Positions 42,331 to 53,029 of a stretch of 64,000 nt of DNA are shown piece after piece. The translations under genes and the position numbers were made by a program. How positions within the stretch are numbered: position 1 is the stretch's first letter; every line of letters begins with the position of its first letter. Under the pieces are notes generated by a model. The model made no database searches. It saw nothing but the letters and a program-made list of their open reading frames with translations, and was not told the DNA's origin. Origin of the DNA: Pycnopodia helianthoides (taxonomy: Eukaryota > Echinodermata > Asteroidea > Forcipulatida > Asteriidae); the NCBI GenBank assembly GCA_032158295.1, contig CM063254.1, positions 6,168,326 through 6,232,325 on the forward strand, read 5' to 3'.

Positions 42331-44518
42331 ATACATTGACGACCAAGGCATGCTGGGAGAAAACGGAGCGGCAAGATTGATCACTCCTGGAAACGAGGTT
42401 GTTAAGCACACGGCTTTAACCATGCTGTTTTAACTGGTGTGCGTATACTGCGTTAAGAACGTAGTGAAACTTGACCCGGTTACCAGGCATTTTATAAGTA
42501 CACGCGGCGTGGCGTCAACATCGCAGCTGAATGAATTATTTTTCTTCTAAATCTAGAAATGCAGAAGTGAAAGAGTCTGCTTGAGCTGCCTCTCACTGAG
42601 AACATAAATTCAAAATGGTAAGGTTTAGACATTTAGATTTATCATTAGGTACGTTAAAAGCTCAACAATTATACATTTTATGTAAAAAGGTATATTTTAG
42701 AAAATCGGTTCGCAGTAGGCAGGCAGGTCTGAAGTGCTGTGTGAATATAGCGTGTGCATTGTTTACTGTAAATCGTGTGATTACGACATCGGAGGTCTGT
42801 GGGTGCATTCCTGCCCTAAAAAAGTGTGTTATTTTTTTCATAATTTAGTGTTTATTATCAACAAGATCTGTTTGTAACAGCGACAAACTTACCGTTGCGT
42901 TAGACTTCAACTAAATTCTGTCATTTATTCTTTGACTTTGTTGAGAAAGATTTCCAATAAATGTTTAATTTTGTTTGACCAGTTCCAGATCATTGACCAG
43001 TTCGGAACGGATCACTTAACTTTGCAAGAACCACATGATAAAATTACTTCTCACATTACCAATTTCTGTTGATACATGTGAAGAATTAGCTATGTTAGAG
43101 GTAGCGCGATATGACATTTCCTATTCTGGCCGCACACAAAAAAGAGGTTTTTCAAATTAATGTTGCTCTTCGAACTGACATGCTGTCTGAGCTTCAAATC
43201 ACTCCTGTAGGTCAATAAAACTCTCTTCTTTCATAATCTCTTTGAAAAAGGGCAAAACTTTACCTCACTTTTTCACACATCAACAAAATTCAGAGATGGT
43301 CACCGACGCGACGACCGCGAGCGTAGCCATTTTTGAACTTTTTTGAGAAATAAATTGGCTCTGACCGTTTTCAGTTAAACCGCCCTCTTTTGACTTCTAA
43401 TACAAAAATACTGCCATCTATGGATAGAGAGAGGATTGGAAAGTCTACGGTGCTTTTTTCCCCGTCTCAATCTGTGAATAAACAAGGTTTTTACGTAAAT
43501 TTTTACCGTTTTTGGCCAAATTTTGACTAAATTTCATATTTTTAACGAATTTATACATTCAGCGACGGCCGGGTATGCTGTGAAACCTTTATCAGTAGAA
43601 TCCTTGTCCATTTTTGAGTAAGAAAAGTTGGGTTTTGTTCCTGCGCGAGGAGGTTTTAATTCAATCACGACACTCGGTAAAATCTCATTTTTAACCTTTG
43701 AGTGCACGTTAGAGATAGGGCTGAAATGTTTAGCAGTCCGGGGGGTCTTACTTTAACAATCTCTTTTACCTCAGTTGGCGACCAGAAGAGTACCTCTTGT
43801 ATGGTGTTTTTTGAAAGGCATAACTCATTAACGAAATCACCTATGACAGTGGCGTTTGCACCTTTGAATTTCTCCTGAAGAGACCTTTAACTTGATGTCT
43901 AATTTTAATATATTTGAAAAAAGGAAATTTTTACTATAATAAAGCTAGAAGAATAACATCCAATAAACCAACAAACCCAAAATAAGGTGCCAAAAATCAT
44001 CAACAAATAAATGATGGCAATTTTTCTGAAGTTTGTCGACAATAAATTGTCTGATCATTATTTACAAAAAATGTTGTTTGAAAAACGCTGTCACAACTTC
44101 TCACCTTTCAAATTTGGACACCAGGGGCGGGCGATTAACATTAATGTAAACTGGTAAGAATGTGTAAACAAAAATTCACGTAAATACTAAGCAGTTGTCT
44201 TGTTCTTTTGATGAGATAAAATTACCCAAATCACTTGTTTTGGGAGGCAACGCACCCTTGACCTGTTCCGGATCACTCAATATCGGTGTGTCAAATTGTG
44301 GCGCACTGAGTTACGTAAAATCATACTGTTGATTGAAAAAAGTTTAGTTATTTTTGCACTGGAACAGAAAGCGTGCATTTTTTTATTTCAAGGAATGTAA
44401 AACCACTACACCAAACAGCCGCCGATAATTTTGCATGTGATGTATTTTCAAGATGGAGACAGTTTTATGAATGGGAGTATGGGTTTGCAATAGATAGGTT
44501 GCAGTGTGACGTAAATCG
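42331..44518. other. Non-coding stretch, possible distal 5' region of the ZBED-like gene
   Basis: The part 42340-42600 is richer in CpG than its surroundings. At 42614 an ATG is followed directly by GTAAGG, a donor-like sequence. The rest (to about 44.5 kb) shows nothing recognisable. Whether any of it is transcribed is unknown. Confidence 0.35.
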
Positions 44519-44697
44519 GCCATCTTTACGGGCAGTTTAGAACAAACAGTCGTGCGTTTCGTGTGAGAACGTCGTGCAACACACGCGCATTTCACGAAAC
44601 TCATTGCATGGTTGGTCAGTGAACAACGCGGCTGCGTCAATAAGTTGAGCATTCGACGCACCTGCAAGCCAAAATGCAATTTGCCCGTAAAGATGGC
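44519..44697. repeat. Perfect 16-bp inverted repeats containing AAGATGGC
   Basis: GCCATCTTTACGGGCA (44519-44534) is exactly inverted at 44682-44697. The word AAGATGGC resembles the YY1 core found at many metazoan start sites, here facing in opposite directions. The segment between is CpG-rich. It may be a mobile-element end pair or a promoter feature about 1.6 kb upstream of the first BED exon. Confidence 0.55.
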
Positions 44698-45384
44698 GTC
44701 TACTGGGAACTATCTATAGAGGGTGCGCTACTGATTTGGAATAGAATCAACCAATCCGGAACTGGTGAAACGGGTGGCGATACTTTTCAATATAAATCAA
44801 TAATAAATTACAAGGAAGTGAATAGTATTTTGAGGCACTGAAGTTTTAAAAAAAACATGTCCCAGTAAGGTCTCCTCCATATAGGCAATGGCAAAAGTGA
44901 CCTTATTAAATAGTGGAGGTCAGATAAGCAACAATCCCTCAAATTAATCTAGGCCTAGAAGTTAAATTCTGAAAGTGAAGGAAGACTAAATAAATGTAAC
45001 AAATATGTTTTCTGTTTTTATCCAAAAACAGCAATACCTAATTTGCAAATCAGACATTGGCTATTTTTATACCCGAAAACATCAGAATATGCAGCAATCT
45101 CGAAGTTACAGATAGTTTTAAGCACCATGTTTGATCTGCATAAGTAAAGTTCTGAGTGAAAACAATTGCCCTTGTTGTAAGCTCAACAAAAAGGATCAGT
45201 TGCTACTCAAAATTAGATTTTTAGTCTATGCAACACATGTTCAGTTTAAATATTTCTAATTTGGGGTTAAAGTTCAACTTTAATACAGTAAATTTGTCTT
45301 TCTTCAATCCGTAATTCTTGAAAAAGCTTACCCTGTCAGTTTTCCTTATGCTTTATTACTTGATATTTAAATTTATAAATTGCA

Positions 45385-45625
45385 ACCCTCTATGGTGATC
45401 CCCCTGCAGCAGCTTCCCAGGTTGTATCGTAAACTTGGGTGTGGTACCTGGCTACACAGCAGTTACAGGTTGAATGGCTTCTGACCGGTACCTCGGAACA
45501 AAGCGTTATACAAAATAGGGAGATCTCGAAGTCTAACATTAGGCTAGATTATTGGCTCAATGGGTAAAGCGCTTGCCATTATTCCGGAGGTTGCAGGTTC
45601 AACCCCGACTTATTAAAACAAAATT
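45385..45625 (+). repeat. tRNA-derived SINE unit, family S2, plus strand
   Basis: Decayed head GGCTAGATTATTGGCTCAATGG with B-box GGTTCAACCCC, preceded by about 150 bp (GTGATCCCCCTGCAGCAGC, TTGGGTGTGGTACCTGGCTAC) that matches, inverted, the sequence at 7330-7470. Confidence 0.65.
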
Positions 45626-46335
45626 CACCCAGTCAAATTCCCTAGTGGTTTATTACTTGATATCTAAGTATTTTGCTATTCAAATTTATTGGACGAAATC
45701 ATTCTCTGGGCTCACTGCTACTAGAAAATCAAACTAGCGCACATCTGTGTTGAAAAATAAGTAATGTTAATAATGTCATTGACAACTCGCAAACTAACTT
45801 GCGAGGGTTAAGACTGAACAAGTTAGAGTAAACAATTTTTACAAGTTGGAGTAAAACAAATCTGTAAACTGGTCAACATGTACCTTTATTTGTGGTCAAA
45901 TTATAGGCCTATCGGACAGTAAATTGTTGACTATTTAGTCAACACTAACAAAGGTTAGTAAATGTAAGGACAATTAAAGGTTAATTAAGATGGTAATTCG
46001 GTTCCGGGAAAAGAAAAAGGTTGGACACACACATTTGTTAAAACCAGTTGTCATCATTTTTAAATACTTGAAATATATTATAAATGAAGTATGCTAAGCA
46101 TCCATGCTTAGCGTATAAGGTGAAACACCTTTTAAATTCCACAGATTGAGGACAACATCTCCTGAAACTCCACAGGAATGTTGAGGATTGGTAAAGCATT
46201 TTTTCGAACTTTTGAGGTAGAAAACGGCAATGATCTTGTGACGAGGCTGGGAGAACATAGAATAGAGAGAAAAGTTCCAAAGTGTTACCATCTGCAAACG
46301 TTGAGAGAGCTTTTATCTTATTCTTTTTTCTACAG

Positions 46336-46650
46336 CCTCGTGGCACAATCATGCAGAAAGATCTAATGCTGCAGAAAAACCTCCTAGTTCGAAAAGGCTT
46401 TTCCAGTCCCATTTGGAAATACTTTGGGTTTCCGTGCAACCCCAGCGATCCAACTGAACCGGCCTGCGAAGACGAAATTGTCTGTGCGCTGTGCAACAAA
46501 TGCCTCTCGTACAACAAGAGCACTACGGTGATGCACAAACATCTCAAAGGGCGCCACCCCAATGTGTTTGACACCCTCGTAAAAGCCGCACCGGAAAAGA
46601 AAATGGCCAAGGGAAAAGTGGGCAGGCCAAAGGGTGTTCGATCAAATTTG
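46336..46650 (+). CDS. ZBED-like gene, BED finger 1 exon
   Basis: Acceptor TTTTTTCTACAG, donor TTG/GTGAGT, phase 0 at both ends. The first ATG in frame is 46351; five codons before it are open back to the acceptor, so an upstream exon could add residues. The finger has IWKYFGF, VCALCNK, and HLKGRH. It is followed by a basic tail GKVGRPKGVRS that resembles an AT-hook core (GRPKG). Confidence 0.88.
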
Positions 46651-49600
46651 GTGAGTATCTTTACTTAAATGATTCTTCAGTTTTCAAAATGTATTTCAAC
46701 CAAAATTCATTTAAAAAGTAAATATAGTCAGCAAACTCAGGGTTTGTTTGTTTGTTTTATTTCCATTCTAAATAATTGATAACCAATACCATAGTCTTGT
46801 GTCCTGTTTAGTCACCGTACTTGTCATTCCTTACTTGTTCTTTTTGTTATTCACTGCCTTAACCAAAAGCTGCTCTAAACAAAACAAAATCTACTTTCAC
46901 AATTTGGCGTCTTGATTAGTCCAACAGTTAGTAATTTTTTATTTTTTTATTTCCAAATACATGCAAAATATTAATTTGTTAATTTAGTCATCTGTTGTTT
47001 CTGCTTCCAGTCTTCAAGGCTTCAAGGCACAGAGCTCCGCAAGAGGAAGAACATGGTCCCCAAGCGGAGCTCAAGCTGGGTCTGGAACTACTTCTACTTC
47101 CCTATCAACCCTGAGACCAACCAGACAACCAAGGAGTATGTGACCTGTGACCTATGCGAGAAGAAGATGAGCTACCACGGCGGCACGTCTCCGATGCGCT
47201 CTCATATACGCCTCATCCACAAGAAGGAGTTTGCCGAGCACAACCAGTGGGAGATGGTGGAGGTGTCTCAGGACATGCTGGACATCAACGCCACAGACCC
47301 CAAGGTGAAAGTCGCTGAGGATCAGGCCGAGATTGAGGAATCAAATGTGGCGTCATTGGTAAGAATCTCTGGAGACGGAAGACCTTTGGTTAATTCTTGT
47401 TGATGTTTCAAAGACAGCCTTGGGACCCCTTAAGATTTCTAATACTACTTGATATTTCCCTCAAAGTCATGCTAGACATTGAAAATTAAACTGGTCAAAA
47501 TGAAGCAGGAAGAGGCAAAATTTAAATCTTTTTGTTGTGCGTCTTGTTTTGCAGACAGAAGAAGAACTCTTCTCGGAAGACCTGCTGCAAAAGAAAGGCC
47601 TGATCCGTAAGAAAGGGGCTACCTCCAGTGCTATCTGGCGCTTCTTTGGCTTCTTACCCGACCCCAATGACCCGGATGAGGCCCTGTCTACTGATAAGGC
47701 CGTGTGTGCTATCTGTGGCAAGCAGTTGATGTACACTAACTCCAGCACCACCGCCATGAGGAACCATCTGGACCATCGCCATCCGAGGGTACACAAGATA
47801 GTTGCTAATACCCCACGGAGGATGATGGGCACACCGCCCAGTGAGGTGAGACATGCGTGTGTAATCCTGGTGTTCAATGCTGTAGCTGTGTTTATATAGC
47901 TTGCAACTGAACATGAGTACATATTCATTAGGAGAAGTTTGTAATAAGTGCAGACAAAACTGTTTGCGACCTACAGCAACTAACCTCTCATGATTGAAAT
48001 AAAGTTGCGACAAAAATCTTGTGAAATTAATTTTCTGATGTGTGGCAACATTCAAGAAAACATTTGGTCTTTGTTCAGAAGTGCAAATATTATTTGTTTT
48101 GTGGTTGATGTTTTTTTTGTTTTTTACTCTTAAACAAAACTCATGTAGAATTAGCAATTTGTAATTCAAATGAATGTTTTCTTTTGTAATTGTCTCTAAT
48201 TGTTGTTTTCCCCCGGTCATTTATTTTCCACAGGTGAGACAGCAAAGAGCAGGCCTACTGCAGACCAGCAGGAGAAAGAGATTGTCGGCTTGCGTCGCCA
48301 ACTATCTAGCCAAGGACCTGAAGCCTCTGGAATCCCTGGAAGAACCCAGCTTCAGGAAAATGCTGTACGAGTTCGATCCCAGATACACCCTCCCGACAAG
48401 GGAAGACTTCACCCTGCGGGTCATGCCTCTCCTGTATGATCAAGTCAAGCAAATGACTGTCATGCCGATGGTGAAGGAGGCCAAGCACGTTGCACTTTCC
48501 ATCGATGTCTGGGGGCGCTCTTCCATCGAGCAGTACATGGCCGTGACGGCTCACCTTCTGACGTCGGACTGGGAGCTAAAAAGTTTTATGCTCGAGAATG
48601 TAGAGTTTCCTTTGCCGCATGACGCCGTGCACATAGCAGAGTGTCTGAACAAAGTTGCTGCTGAATGGGGAATCAGTGATGACCCTTTAAAAATCAGCGC
48701 TTTGGTCACCAACAATGCTGTGAAGAACAGCTTCACAGGAAAACACGTCCCTTGTCTTGGGCACACCCTGAATTCCTTGGTTATTGCAGGACTGCAATGC
48801 CCAGGGATACAAGGGCCCATTCAGTGTTGCATAAGGCTAGTAGAGTTTATCCATGGCTCGCCAAAACTTAAAATTTCCATTGAGGAGCCCGTCCAGGCAG
48901 AGGCAGAAGTCCCAGGGGCTTCTCAGCAAGTGGACATCTCTCAGCAGTATGACAGCAACCAGCACCTCGATGTCCAGCGGCAGCTCGATGTCCTGGAGCA
49001 GTTGGTGACAGCGGCTCAGATAGGAGTAGAGGAACACACTGATATCTCTGCGTTGACCTCAATCCACCAGACGGAGCCACCACGGCCAGCAACCCCTCAG
49101 GAAACCTCTCTGGACATCACCATGCAAGACCTGAAAGTTCCACTCGGCACAACGCACAGCATGTTAAAGGCCATACTAGATAAGAGAGAGCTGCTGAAGA
49201 CGGTGCTGGCTGCTTCGGAGAGAATGGATCTGGAGTTTTCTGAGACTGACATAAAAATCGTCGAGGAGATTGAGAAGGTGTTGGCTCCTCTTCAGACACT
49301 TTCAGAGACTTTCCTTGGCAAAAGTTATGTCTCTGTATCTGGACTCATGCCAGCTTTGTATTATCTGAAGGAAGTACTGAAGCAGAGAGCAGGTGACCTG
49401 CCCGAGATAATAGAGATGAAACAAGCCATGGCAGAAGAGCTGTTCATTGTTTATGATGACCCAAGCAACTCTGTCATCCTCCCCAAGGCCACCTTTCTAG
49501 ATGCCCGTTACAAGAAACTACCTTTCCTCTCGGAGATACAGAAGACCGAACTTCACAATGAGATTGCCAAGGAGGCCTTGCTACTCACAGAGAACAGGAT

Positions 49601-49988
49601 AGACGAGAGTGCCTCGACAGATGAGCCCCCCTCCAAGAAACCCGTCATGGCATGGGCTTCCTTACTCGGCAACATGTTTGAAGATGAAAACATGGACATG
49701 GCTGAATCGGAACCCATAGGAGGGGCTAAAGATGAGATTCGCAGATACCTCACCGAGCCTCGTCTCGGTCTTGAGGCAGAGCCCCTCAAGTGGTGGCAGC
49801 AGAACGGTCCCAGGTACCCGATGCTGTCGGCGGTTGCCATGAAGTACCTTTGCATCCCATCAACCAGTGTTCCTTCAGAGCATCTGTTCAGCTCAGCGGG
49901 GGGCCGCATTACAGCCAAGAGGTCCCTGTTAGATGCGAGAGATATTCAGTTGCTTCCCTTTCTGAATGCCAATCTGCAACAGTATTAA
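46336..49988 (+). CDS. Domesticated hAT transposase with three BED zinc fingers (ZBED4/ZBED1-like)
   Basis: Four coding exons join in phase 0: 46336-46650, 47011-47358, 47555-47845 and 48234-49988, giving about 897 residues from the ATG at 46351. The first three each carry one BED finger (aromatic W-x-[YF]-F motif, then C-x2-C and H-x4-H). The last encodes a hAT body: a DNA-binding helical segment (RKRLSACVANYLAKDLKPL), an RNase-H-like core (SIDVWGRSS; PCLGHTLNSLV) and the C-terminal dimerisation segment (PSTSVPSEHLFSSAGG). The second catalytic Asp is Asn and the Arg-Trp motif is missing, so transposition is unlikely. Family members ZBED1, ZBED4 and ZBED6 act as chromatin-bound regulators; the same is inferred here. 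The exon at 46336 follows an acceptor, so an upstream 5' exon is expected. Exact orthology was not tested. Confidence 0.9.
47011..47358 (+). CDS. ZBED-like gene, BED finger 2 exon
   Basis: Acceptor GTTTCTGCTTCCAG, donor TTG/GTAAGA, 116 codons, phase 0-0. Finger residues: VWNYFYF, CDLCEKK, HIRLIH. A basic lead (RKRKNMVPKR) precedes it and an acidic segment follows. Skipping or duplicating this exon would keep the frame. Confidence 0.92.
47555..47845 (+). CDS. ZBED-like gene, BED finger 3 exon
   Basis: Acceptor TTGTTTTGCAG, donor GAG/GTGAGA, 97 codons, phase 0-0. Finger residues: IWRFFGF, CAICGKQ, HLDHRH. The lead LLQKKGLIRKKG is similar to MLQKNLLVRKG in the first BED exon, which supports exon duplication. 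Confidence 0.92.
48234..49988 (+). CDS. ZBED-like gene, hAT transposase-body exon
   Basis: Acceptor TTATTTTCCACAG; 584 codons plus TAA at 49986. First Asp of the hAT catalytic triad is retained (GAT 48504-48506, in SIDVW). The second is replaced by Asn (AAC 48711-48713, VTNNA where VTDNA is usual). The Glu in SVPSEHLFSSAG is retained (GAG 49878-49880). The TRWNS-type segment corresponds to GTTHS at about 49147-49161. A Gln/Asp-rich region (48895-49020) replaces the usual sequence before it. A single long exon is typical of a captured transposase. Confidence 0.93.
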   Translation: MRQQRAGLLQTSRRKRLSACVANYLAKDLKPLESLEEPSFRKMLYEFDPRYTLPTREDFTLRVMPLLYDQVKQMTVMPMVKEAKHVALSIDVWGRSSIEQYMAVTAHLLTSDWELKSFMLENVEFPLPHDAVHIAECLNKVAAEWGISDDPLKISALVTNNAVKNSFTGKHVPCLGHTLNSLVIAGLQCPGIQGPIQCCIRLVEFIHGSPKLKISIEEPVQAEAEVPGASQQVDISQQYDSNQHLDVQRQLDVLEQLVTAAQIGVEEHTDISALTSIHQTEPPRPATPQETSLDITMQDLKVPLGTTHSMLKAILDKRELLKTVLAASERMDLEFSETDIKIVEEIEKVLAPLQTLSETFLGKSYVSVSGLMPALYYLKEVLKQRAGDLPEIIEMKQAMAEELFIVYDDPSNSVILPKATFLDARYKKLPFLSEIQKTELHNEIAKEALLLTENRIDESASTDEPPSKKPVMAWASLLGNMFEDENMDMAESEPIGGAKDEIRRYLTEPRLGLEAEPLKWWQQNGPRYPMLSAVAMKYLCIPSTSVPSEHLFSSAGGRITAKRSLLDARDIQLLPFLNANLQQY

Positions 49989-50183
49989 AAAATTAACTAG
50001 TGCTGCCGACGGGTATGGGTTGACATGGCAAGTGTCTGCTTTTTTTTTTCTGTGGTGGTGTCATGCCAAATGCGATGAAGACTTTATAATGCGTGCACAA
50101 AACCATGGATTTGCCTGATTGTCTGTGTACGCAGCAATCAAGTTGGCATATTTTTGTAAACACTGTTGTGAATAATTTTTAAT

Positions 50184-50189
50184 ATTAAA
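50184..50189 (+). terminator. Possible poly(A) signal of the ZBED-like gene (ATTAAA)
   Basis: ATTAAA lies about 195 nt after the stop in an AT-rich stretch. It is the first plausible signal downstream. Confidence 0.45.
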
Positions 50190-52092
50190 AACAAAATATG
50201 TATTAAGATCCTTCCTCAAGGTAACAAAAGTCCAACACCTTACGGTAACTTAACATCCCAGCTGTAACACTCGCATTGTATTCCTGGCTCCAAGTTTAAC
50301 ATAAATTGCCATTCCAAATCCCTCGTAAAACAATATTGGATTCTGATGGTTTTAACACATTGACTGCCGGTCATAGATTCGTAGGGCGTTCCCTTTTGCC
50401 AAGTGCAGTGCGCATGCGCGCTTACCAAATAGGTACTGTACCCAAAAAAAATTAAACATACACATTCTAAGGATGTATGTCCTCACCACTGCCAGAAGCG
50501 TATGTGTTGCTTGCTCAGTGATGACAGCGTATTTAAATAACAATACAAAGCCCTTTCACTCTGTTACTACGAATAAACTCGTAGGCGGCAGTCTACATGT
50601 TAAGATGTTATTTTGGTTTTACCATAATATTGATGTGTGATAAATGGAGTTAACACAAATATTCATGTTCTCCTTTGACCCCTGCATTCTGGAGAGATGT
50701 CTTTTCACTAGACCATCAAGCACTGCTCAGTTCCACAGGACCCGCAAAGTACTGAATATTGACCACTTGCAGACATGGAACGCACCTCTGCGAACTGCAT
50801 TTCCACCATTTTGGGGGGAGTCGAGTCCTTTATGTACATTTTTGGCGCATGAAGGTGCTTTGTGCAAATGGTCAGTACAGTGCTTTTCACACATCGGTGC
50901 TACATGGATAAAAGTAAAACCAGAATATAATTATGTATCCCAGATGCTGTTTATTTGCATCAGTTAAAAAGGTTTCAAGATGCTTGGATCGTCTAGCCAC
51001 TGGAACCTGTGACAGAACATGTTTACAAAAGAGCCACAGAGCCTGGACTTCCAGCAGGCACGATTTGTACACAGCTCAATGGAAGAGAAGATAAAATCTT
51101 GCATTTTTATGGAGATTGCACTGTAACGATTTTTATCAAGTTTTGCTTTGAAAAGAAAGGGGGCACATCTCGAAACCTCATGTGGAAGGTATGATCCAAA
51201 ATGTAAAGTTTCTAACATGATCAGTGCATGCAGGATCTCTCACATGCCAGGAAACGCCCTTGAATGTACAAGGTCACTCTATTTGTAAACAAAGGTTACA
51301 TGGTTTGTATGTATGTGATGGGTTTTCATATCCTGTACTGTACATTATCAGAGTTATCACTGCACTATTGTATGCTAAATATTTTTTTTGTATACAGCAC
51401 ATAAATGAAGCATGCTTGAGTTCAATGTTCAATCAACCAATGAAGTGTGGAAACTTGTGTATAGTACATAAAATGTACAATTTGCTGTCTTTGATAATTG
51501 CTGTGTAATTAAAGAATACGGAGTAACGGTAACAACCTGAAAGTGTTGACATGGAGTTGCTAGAAGAGGCTGTGCAAAATGTCGGATATCCAGATTCCTA
51601 AATAGATCTCAAATTGCAAATTGCTCTCCTAATTGTTCTTAGGAGTGGGTGCCGTTAGAAGAAATACCTGTCCATATATAATGCGCAAGTCTCATGCATA
51701 TTCAAACATTATGCGCAAGTCTCATGCATATTCAAACATTATGCACAAGTCTCATGCATATTCAAACATTGGGATCATGTTTTGTTTAGAAAGTTGGAAC
51801 CCATGGTTCCAAGAAAAAATTGGAATACCTCTGTTTCTTGTTTGCAGTGATATAGAGAGCCTCTCAACATTCCAGAGAGGTAGGTGTTGGGGCTTTCGTC
51901 CAAATTATTCCAGTTGGAGGGGAAGACCCAGGCCTGCTGTACATTTTCTAGGACTTTTTCTTTTCTTGCCAAATTATACCTCTAATTTCACTAAAGAAAT
52001 TACATAACAAGGAAAGGGCTTGGGAGGGGAGGGGGTCAAAATTGACACCATCCACTTTTTAAAACCAGCTGTAAATTACGTTGGTATCCCTG
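50190..52092. other. Non-coding stretch between the ZBED-like gene and NOP56
   Basis: It contains interspersed repeat pieces: 50690-50915 has family S1-like words on both strands, and 51013-51320 shares words with 39365-39490 and 54660-54715. No coding exon was recognised. Confidence 0.5.
51681..51770. repeat. 30-bp tandem repeat, three units
   Basis: Three head-to-tail 30-bp units beginning ATGCGCAAGTCTCATGCATA; the third differs by one base (ATGCACAAG). The unit is a multiple of three, so one frame reads a 10-residue repeat (MRKSHAYSNI), but no gene context supports translation. Confidence 0.95.
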
Positions 52093-52253
52093 GGGTCAAT
52101 TTCACAAAACTCTTCCTAACTTAGGACTAGTCCTAGGCAATGCTAAGAACTAGGACTAGTCCTAAGTACTGGTCCTAACTTAGGACTAGTCCTATCTCTC
52201 AGCATTGCCTAGGACTAGTCCGAAGTTAGGAAGAGTTTTGTGAAATCGACCCC
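52093..52253. repeat. Near-perfect foldback element, family D copy 2
   Basis: The same palindromic design as 13190-13351: GGGTCAATTTCACAAAACTC at the left, GAGTTTTGTGAAATCGACCC at the right, nested AGGACTAGTCCT words. It lies upstream of the NOP56 promoter candidate. Confidence 0.9.
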
Positions 52254-52929
52254 AGTGCACTTTAAACAAAATAGTGTTTACTAGCTCTCTTACAAGTTAC
52301 ATCATACAGTTGCACAGTTCAGCAGCTAGTCTTCTTGAACATTGATGAGACCACACCAGTTTTGAACGGGAAATGTTTGTAACTGAAAAGTTGAGGGTAA
52401 ACCCAGAACTCGCGGATTTTAGTCTAATCTTGTGCAGAATCTTAATCAAGTGTCTATGGTGTTGGCTATGGCTGTTGGCAGCTGCGGCAATGTACAATTT
52501 CCAACAAACACGCCCCTAGTGCTCTTGTTGACCATTTCTTTTTTTGTTCTTTTTTTGGAATGGTTTTTAAAGTTGTATCTATATAAACAAAAAATGCTTT
52601 ATTCTATGCACTTAAAGAAATAAATTAATTCCTTGAAATTTAACTAAAAAAATTATCTTGATATGGTACATTTGTGTTCACCGTGAATGGCAAATCTCGC
52701 ATTTTACTACCTACACACTTTTCAATTCTCAAATGCTAAGTTATTTGTAAAGTTTTGCTGTCAGGTTAAAAAACTAACACAAGGAAATGTAATAAATCAT
52801 TAAATTATATTTGGTTTGAAAAAGAGTTTCATTATTTGTTTGGTCTAAATAAATTTGTCATAGTCATTCCAAATTGACCTGGACTCTTCATGCTGTGTAT
52901 ATATCGCATACATAGATCCGTGTCATTTG

Positions 52930-53029
52930 ATTGGTGGAACACGTGTCACGTGTCGTATTTTATTTTGCCTTGTAATTACTGCTGTGACACTCTTAAATTT
53001 AATATAGGAGTCCTATATTGATATAAATA
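52930..53029 (+). promoter_or_regulatory. Candidate NOP56 promoter: inverted CCAAT, two E-boxes, TATA-like site
   Basis: ATTGG (inverted CCAAT) at 52930, CACGTG at 52940-52945 and again at 52947-52952, then TATAAATA at 53022-53029. Paired CACGTG E-boxes are common in ribosome-biogenesis promoters bound by Myc/Max-type factors. The site is 1.1 kb upstream of the first visible NOP56 coding exon, so a short 5' exon between is expected but not identified. Confidence 0.45.

Noticed and set aside
46038..46610. 190-codon minus-strand frame
   Set aside because: Antisense shadow of the first BED exon; no domain or codon pattern of its own.
47467..48220. Two long minus-strand frames (153 and 188 codons)
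   Set aside because: Antisense to the third BED exon and adjacent intron; no recognisable domain.
51660..52007. 124-codon frame with 10-residue repeats as a repeat protein
   Set aside because: The repeats are simply a 30-bp tandem; no splice context, no conservation evidence.
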